From the NCBI GenBank assembly GCA_050084985.1, contig JBITNC010000001.1, positions 202,492,001 through 202,556,000 of the forward strand: a DNA stretch of 64,000 nucleotides. Direction: 5' to 3'. Below the pieces are notes generated by a model. The model did no database searches and was not told where the DNA came from. It saw nothing but the letters and a program-made list of their open reading frames with translations. Both the position numbers and the translations under genes were made by a program. Shown in pieces: positions 61,168-64,000 of the stretch (position 1 is its first letter; each line of letters begins with the position of its first letter). The stretch is from Nageia nagi. Its lineage: Eukaryota; Pinophyta.

Positions 61168-62729
61168 AGATTTGATTATTGGGTTAGAGTGGGTGAAGTC
61201 TTGAAGGATCTTATCAAGCTCCTCAAGGAATATCATCAAAGTTATTGAGCTTGTGGATGCATTGCAAAGAATTTATCAAATTCTTGCAAGTGTGAGATCC
61301 AAAGCCTCTGAAAAGAAGCTGCATGAGTTAGCTGAAGTAGTGTTTGCTATTTTGAAGATTGAAAGAGAATCTAGAATAGACTAAACATTTGCTTAGAGAA
61401 AAAATAGTTGCATGAGGTTTGAAGGAAACCCATGCACAGTAGAAAGGAGAGCCTGCATTTAGAAGCATGTGCAGCCAGATGAAAAGAAGACTATACATTC
61501 ATTTCTGAAATGACAGAGGGTAGAGAGGAGAAGTCATGCTCTAAGAGGAGATCTACATGCATTGTAGGATCATGTAGGAGACTCTGAAGGAGCTGACATT
61601 TGGTGACTTGATCTATCACACAAAGGAGACCTACGAAGGAGACCTGCATGAAGGAGATCACATGAAGTACATGGTGTGAAGCTCGCACAATGGTAGAAGA
61701 TGTTTGTAGTAGAGGAGATCGATCTATTTTTTCACGTGGTTATTGACATTCGCATGCTATGTCACACATTGAAGGAGCAAAGAGTTGAAGGAGGAGATGT
61801 GAGAAAGATGAGAAGGAGACATGAGGTGCTGAAGCAGAGGTAGCTTGAGCAGAGGAGACTCGATCTAGTTTTTTCACATTTGATCTGTCACGTAGAGGAG
61901 AGCCTGCATTGAGAAGGGGTGGAGGAGACAGTTTACCTTGCTACTCACTGCTCACATGAAGAAGCTCTTGCATGAGGAGAAGTGCATGAAGGGAGAGCTT
62001 GATCTAGTCTACGCAAAGAGAGAAGCTATTCATGGTCTGGTGAATCATTGCTCATGAAGGAGGAGGAGAAGTTAGTCATGTTCATGGTCTGTAGCTCGTA
62101 GAGGAGAAAACCATTTCAAGCTCATGCACTAAAGGATGTAGGAGGAGTCACATGATGTTCGCATGGTGAGTGGTGCATGGTACGTGGTGCATGGCATGTT
62201 TCATAGCCTGGAAGCTACTCACATTTCATAGCTTGGAAGCTACTCGCATGGAGGAGGTCAGAGGCTAGCACGGAGGAGGATGGGGAGTCATTCATTCATG
62301 TGGAGGATCTTGCATGCTAGAGTGACTATTGCCATTTAATCCACCTATGTTACTCGATTGGTGGCCTGCACTATGAGGAGATATGCACACTATGAAGGAG
62401 GTGGCCTGCATGAAGCTTGCAGAGGTGCATTGCTACAAGGAGAGGTTTCCAAAGACCAGAAATTTGTTCATATTCCACCCATGTGTTTGGAGATGTGCAT
62501 GGAGGAGATGTATGTTGCTGAAGGAGATGTATGTTGCTGAATCTATCCAAGCCAAAGCAAGCCTGTGCTCATTCCATGGATGTGCTGTGGAGGTCCATGT
62601 TAAATTGTTGCTAAAGAGAGAGTTGGTGTTGAGAATTTAAAAAGAATGATTAGAGTGTTTTTATGCATGAAACTGATATCCCTATTAATGAAGATTTGAA
62701 GCTGCTAAAGATTTATTAAATCTGCACAA
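61168..62729 (+). other. Long GA-rich leader of Copia-2
   Basis: The stretch is rich in GGAGA, GCATG and GAAGGAG motifs and less AT-rich than the rest of the window. Words such as GGAGACCTGCATGAAGGAGA, GAGGAGA and GCATGGTGCATGG are reused in no fixed period. Short frames at 62358-62540 and 62383-62640 have no domain. A leader this long is unusual for copia elements. Confidence 0.6.
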
Positions 62730-63089
62730 ATGGAAATGGAAACCATGTATGAAGACTTGTTACTGCCCAAGTTTGATGGACAAAATTATGCTTGGTGGAG
62801 CATATTAATGAAGAACTTGCTCAAGGCTAAGGACCTTTGGAGCATTATAGAAGATGGGTATGCTAAACCTCCATCTTGGAAGTCTCTTGAAGGAGAAGAG
62901 AAAATAGAAAAGAAGGAAAAGCAATATCAAAATTGCTTAGCTCTCATGGACTTGAGAAAAGCCATGAAAGAGAATGTTTTTCCCATCATTGCTAATTGTA
63001 AATCAGCTACAATAGCTTGGAAAGCATTGAAAGATTCTTTTGATGAAGGCTCATGGGAAGAGCCATGTTTTAAAGATCCTTTTGAATGA
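62730..63089 (+). CDS. Copia-2 gag N-terminal (UBN2-type) domain
   Basis: The 119-residue frame starts MEMETMYEDLLLPKFDGQNY and has the copia gag signature FDGxNYxxW, followed by LKAKDLWSIIEDGY and SATIAWKALKDSF. These are the W-x-D-L-W and A-W-L blocks of the family. The Met at 62730 has a good context and fits the usual start just before LPKFDG. Residues 1-112 are typical gag; the rest, GSWEEPCFKDPFE, already resembles the acidic repeats that follow. The frame meets TGA at 63087 and is then open again to the window end, so this looks like a single nonsense change, possibly CGA to TGA. Confidence 0.85.
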   Translation: MEMETMYEDLLLPKFDGQNYAWWSILMKNLLKAKDLWSIIEDGYAKPPSWKSLEGEEKIEKKEKQYQNCLALMDLRKAMKENVFPIIANCKSATIAWKALKDSFDEGSWEEPCFKDPFE

Positions 63090-64000
63090 TTTTTTGAAGA
63101 CATGTCTTATGAAGAAGGCATGCATAATGATGAAGAGGAATTAGATTGGCCTTGTTATGAAGAATGTCTCATGAAGGAGGCATGTCATGAAGAGTGTTCA
63201 TTCAAGACACCATTTCAGCCATATGATGATGAATGCTTTATGGAAAAAGCATATTGTGAACCCATTCTTATGATGGAGAATGAGGAGGAGTCAACCCAAT
63301 GTTGGCAAGATTTCTTTTTTGATAAAGAACAAGATGAAGACACCCTTGAGGAGGAGTGTTCCATGGCTGAAAACTACTCACATGGAGTAGATGAAACTCA
63401 CTCACATGGAGTGAATGAAGACAAGGCTCAAATCATATGTGATGATGATTCCATTGCTCAAGTTGATGGTGAAGACACCCAATGTGAAGATTACCAAGAA
63501 GAAACTCTCAAGGAGGAGAGTATATGTGAGAATCTTCTTCTTGTTGAGAAGAGAGGAGAAGATGAGGAATGCTTCATGGAAAAGGCACATGATGATTGTC
63601 TTATGAAGACAATATGGGATGATGATCTTAGAGAGGTCATTGATGAAGAAGAAATGGAGGCTATAAACTCCATGTTCATGCAAGAAGATCACTCACCAAG
63701 AGTGAATGACAAAGTATATCTCAAGGAGGAGAAAAAGAATAGTGAGATAGTACTTTGTGAAGATTACTATCTCAAGGAGGAGATAGAAGATAATGAGATA
63801 GCCATTGATGGACTTCATGGTGAAATGGAGGCATCAAAAGATCTTGAGAGTTGTCTCATAAAGACAACAATATGCAAAGAGGAACCATGGGAATTCCTTA
63901 TCATGAATGAAGAAATGATTGCTTTAAAAGCAACATCAAAGGAAAGATTAATGTGGATATCTACTCACCAAAACATCATTAGAGGAAATGATTTCTTATT
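63090..64000 (+). CDS. Acidic, Cys-rich repeat domain continuing Copia-2 gag frame (partial)
   Basis: In the gag frame, 303 codons after the TGA at 63087 contain no stop up to the window edge. The sequence is very acidic and repeats short blocks: ECFMEKA occurs twice (near 63230 and 63570) with ECLMKEA near 63165; YSHGVDE and HSHGVNE lie in tandem (63371-63420) with HSPRVND near 63690; YLKEE-x6-NEIA-type units lie at 63717 and 63768, 51 bp apart. Conserved Cys residues recur in the EC or CLMK context. Normal copia gag continues here with the rest of capsid and a basic zinc knuckle, neither of which is present. Codon use and lack of stops suggest that the reading frame was under constraint until recently. 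The role is unknown; it could be a captured or expanded accessory domain. Confidence 0.7.

Larger units (their letters stand above)
60839..64000 (+). mobile_element. Copia-2: 5' part of a Ty1/copia element
   Basis: A 315-bp LTR is followed by a Met-tRNA primer binding site, a 1.57-kb GA-rich leader, and gag. The coding frame runs off the window, so protease, integrase, polymerase and the 3' LTR are not visible. It interrupts B1. Confidence 0.87.

Overview
The window is plant nuclear DNA from a large, repeat-filled genome. It is AT-rich and CpG-poor, and nearly every recognisable coding stretch is a decayed LTR retrotransposon. I find no intact host gene, rRNA, tRNA or CRISPR array. Slow TE turnover, several kinds of Ty3/gypsy and Ty1/copia element and plant mobile domain (PMD) reading frames indicate a land plant with a big genome; I cannot name the species.

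Layout, left to right. 1-431 is a reversed fragment of family B. 432-12936 is element A on the minus strand: a Tat/Ogre-like Ty3/gypsy element with a complete 5' LTR (11892-12936), a truncated 3' LTR (432-716), an acidic ORF1-like frame, gag and an aspartic protease. 12937-17600 holds element C, a minus-strand gypsy gag-protease remnant followed by a minisatellite. 17600-19965 is old unassigned sequence. 19966-27901 is element D on the plus strand: two 925-bp LTRs, perfect TSD CTTAT, a gag region, no pol, and a long antisense PMD gene. 28211-34574 is Copia-1 on the minus strand, complete but decayed. 34575-41157 is non-TE or very old sequence with a 21-bp minisatellite and a LINE fragment. 41158-60838 is a nest: outer element B1 (5' LTR 41158-41974) carries in its gag the sister element B2 (44223-60009, TSD TAGAC), and B2's gag is split by a 1485-bp solo LTR (47150-48634, TSD CTCAT). 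B2 also carries an antisense PMD gene. 60839-64000 is the 5' part of Copia-2 on the plus strand, whose gag runs into an acidic, cysteine-rich repeat domain that is still open at the window edge.

The main biological theme is element D and the B2 element. Both look non-autonomous (gag but no recognisable reverse transcriptase or integrase), both have nearly the same polypurine tract (AAAG..GGGCATC) and TGTT(A/G)ACA LTR ends, and both carry a PMD plus coiled-coil gene in antisense. In D that gene has its own TATA-like box. Premature stops in these genes are mostly TAG where Gln is expected, which fits deamination of methylated CAG. All coordinates and alignments were made by eye from the sequence.
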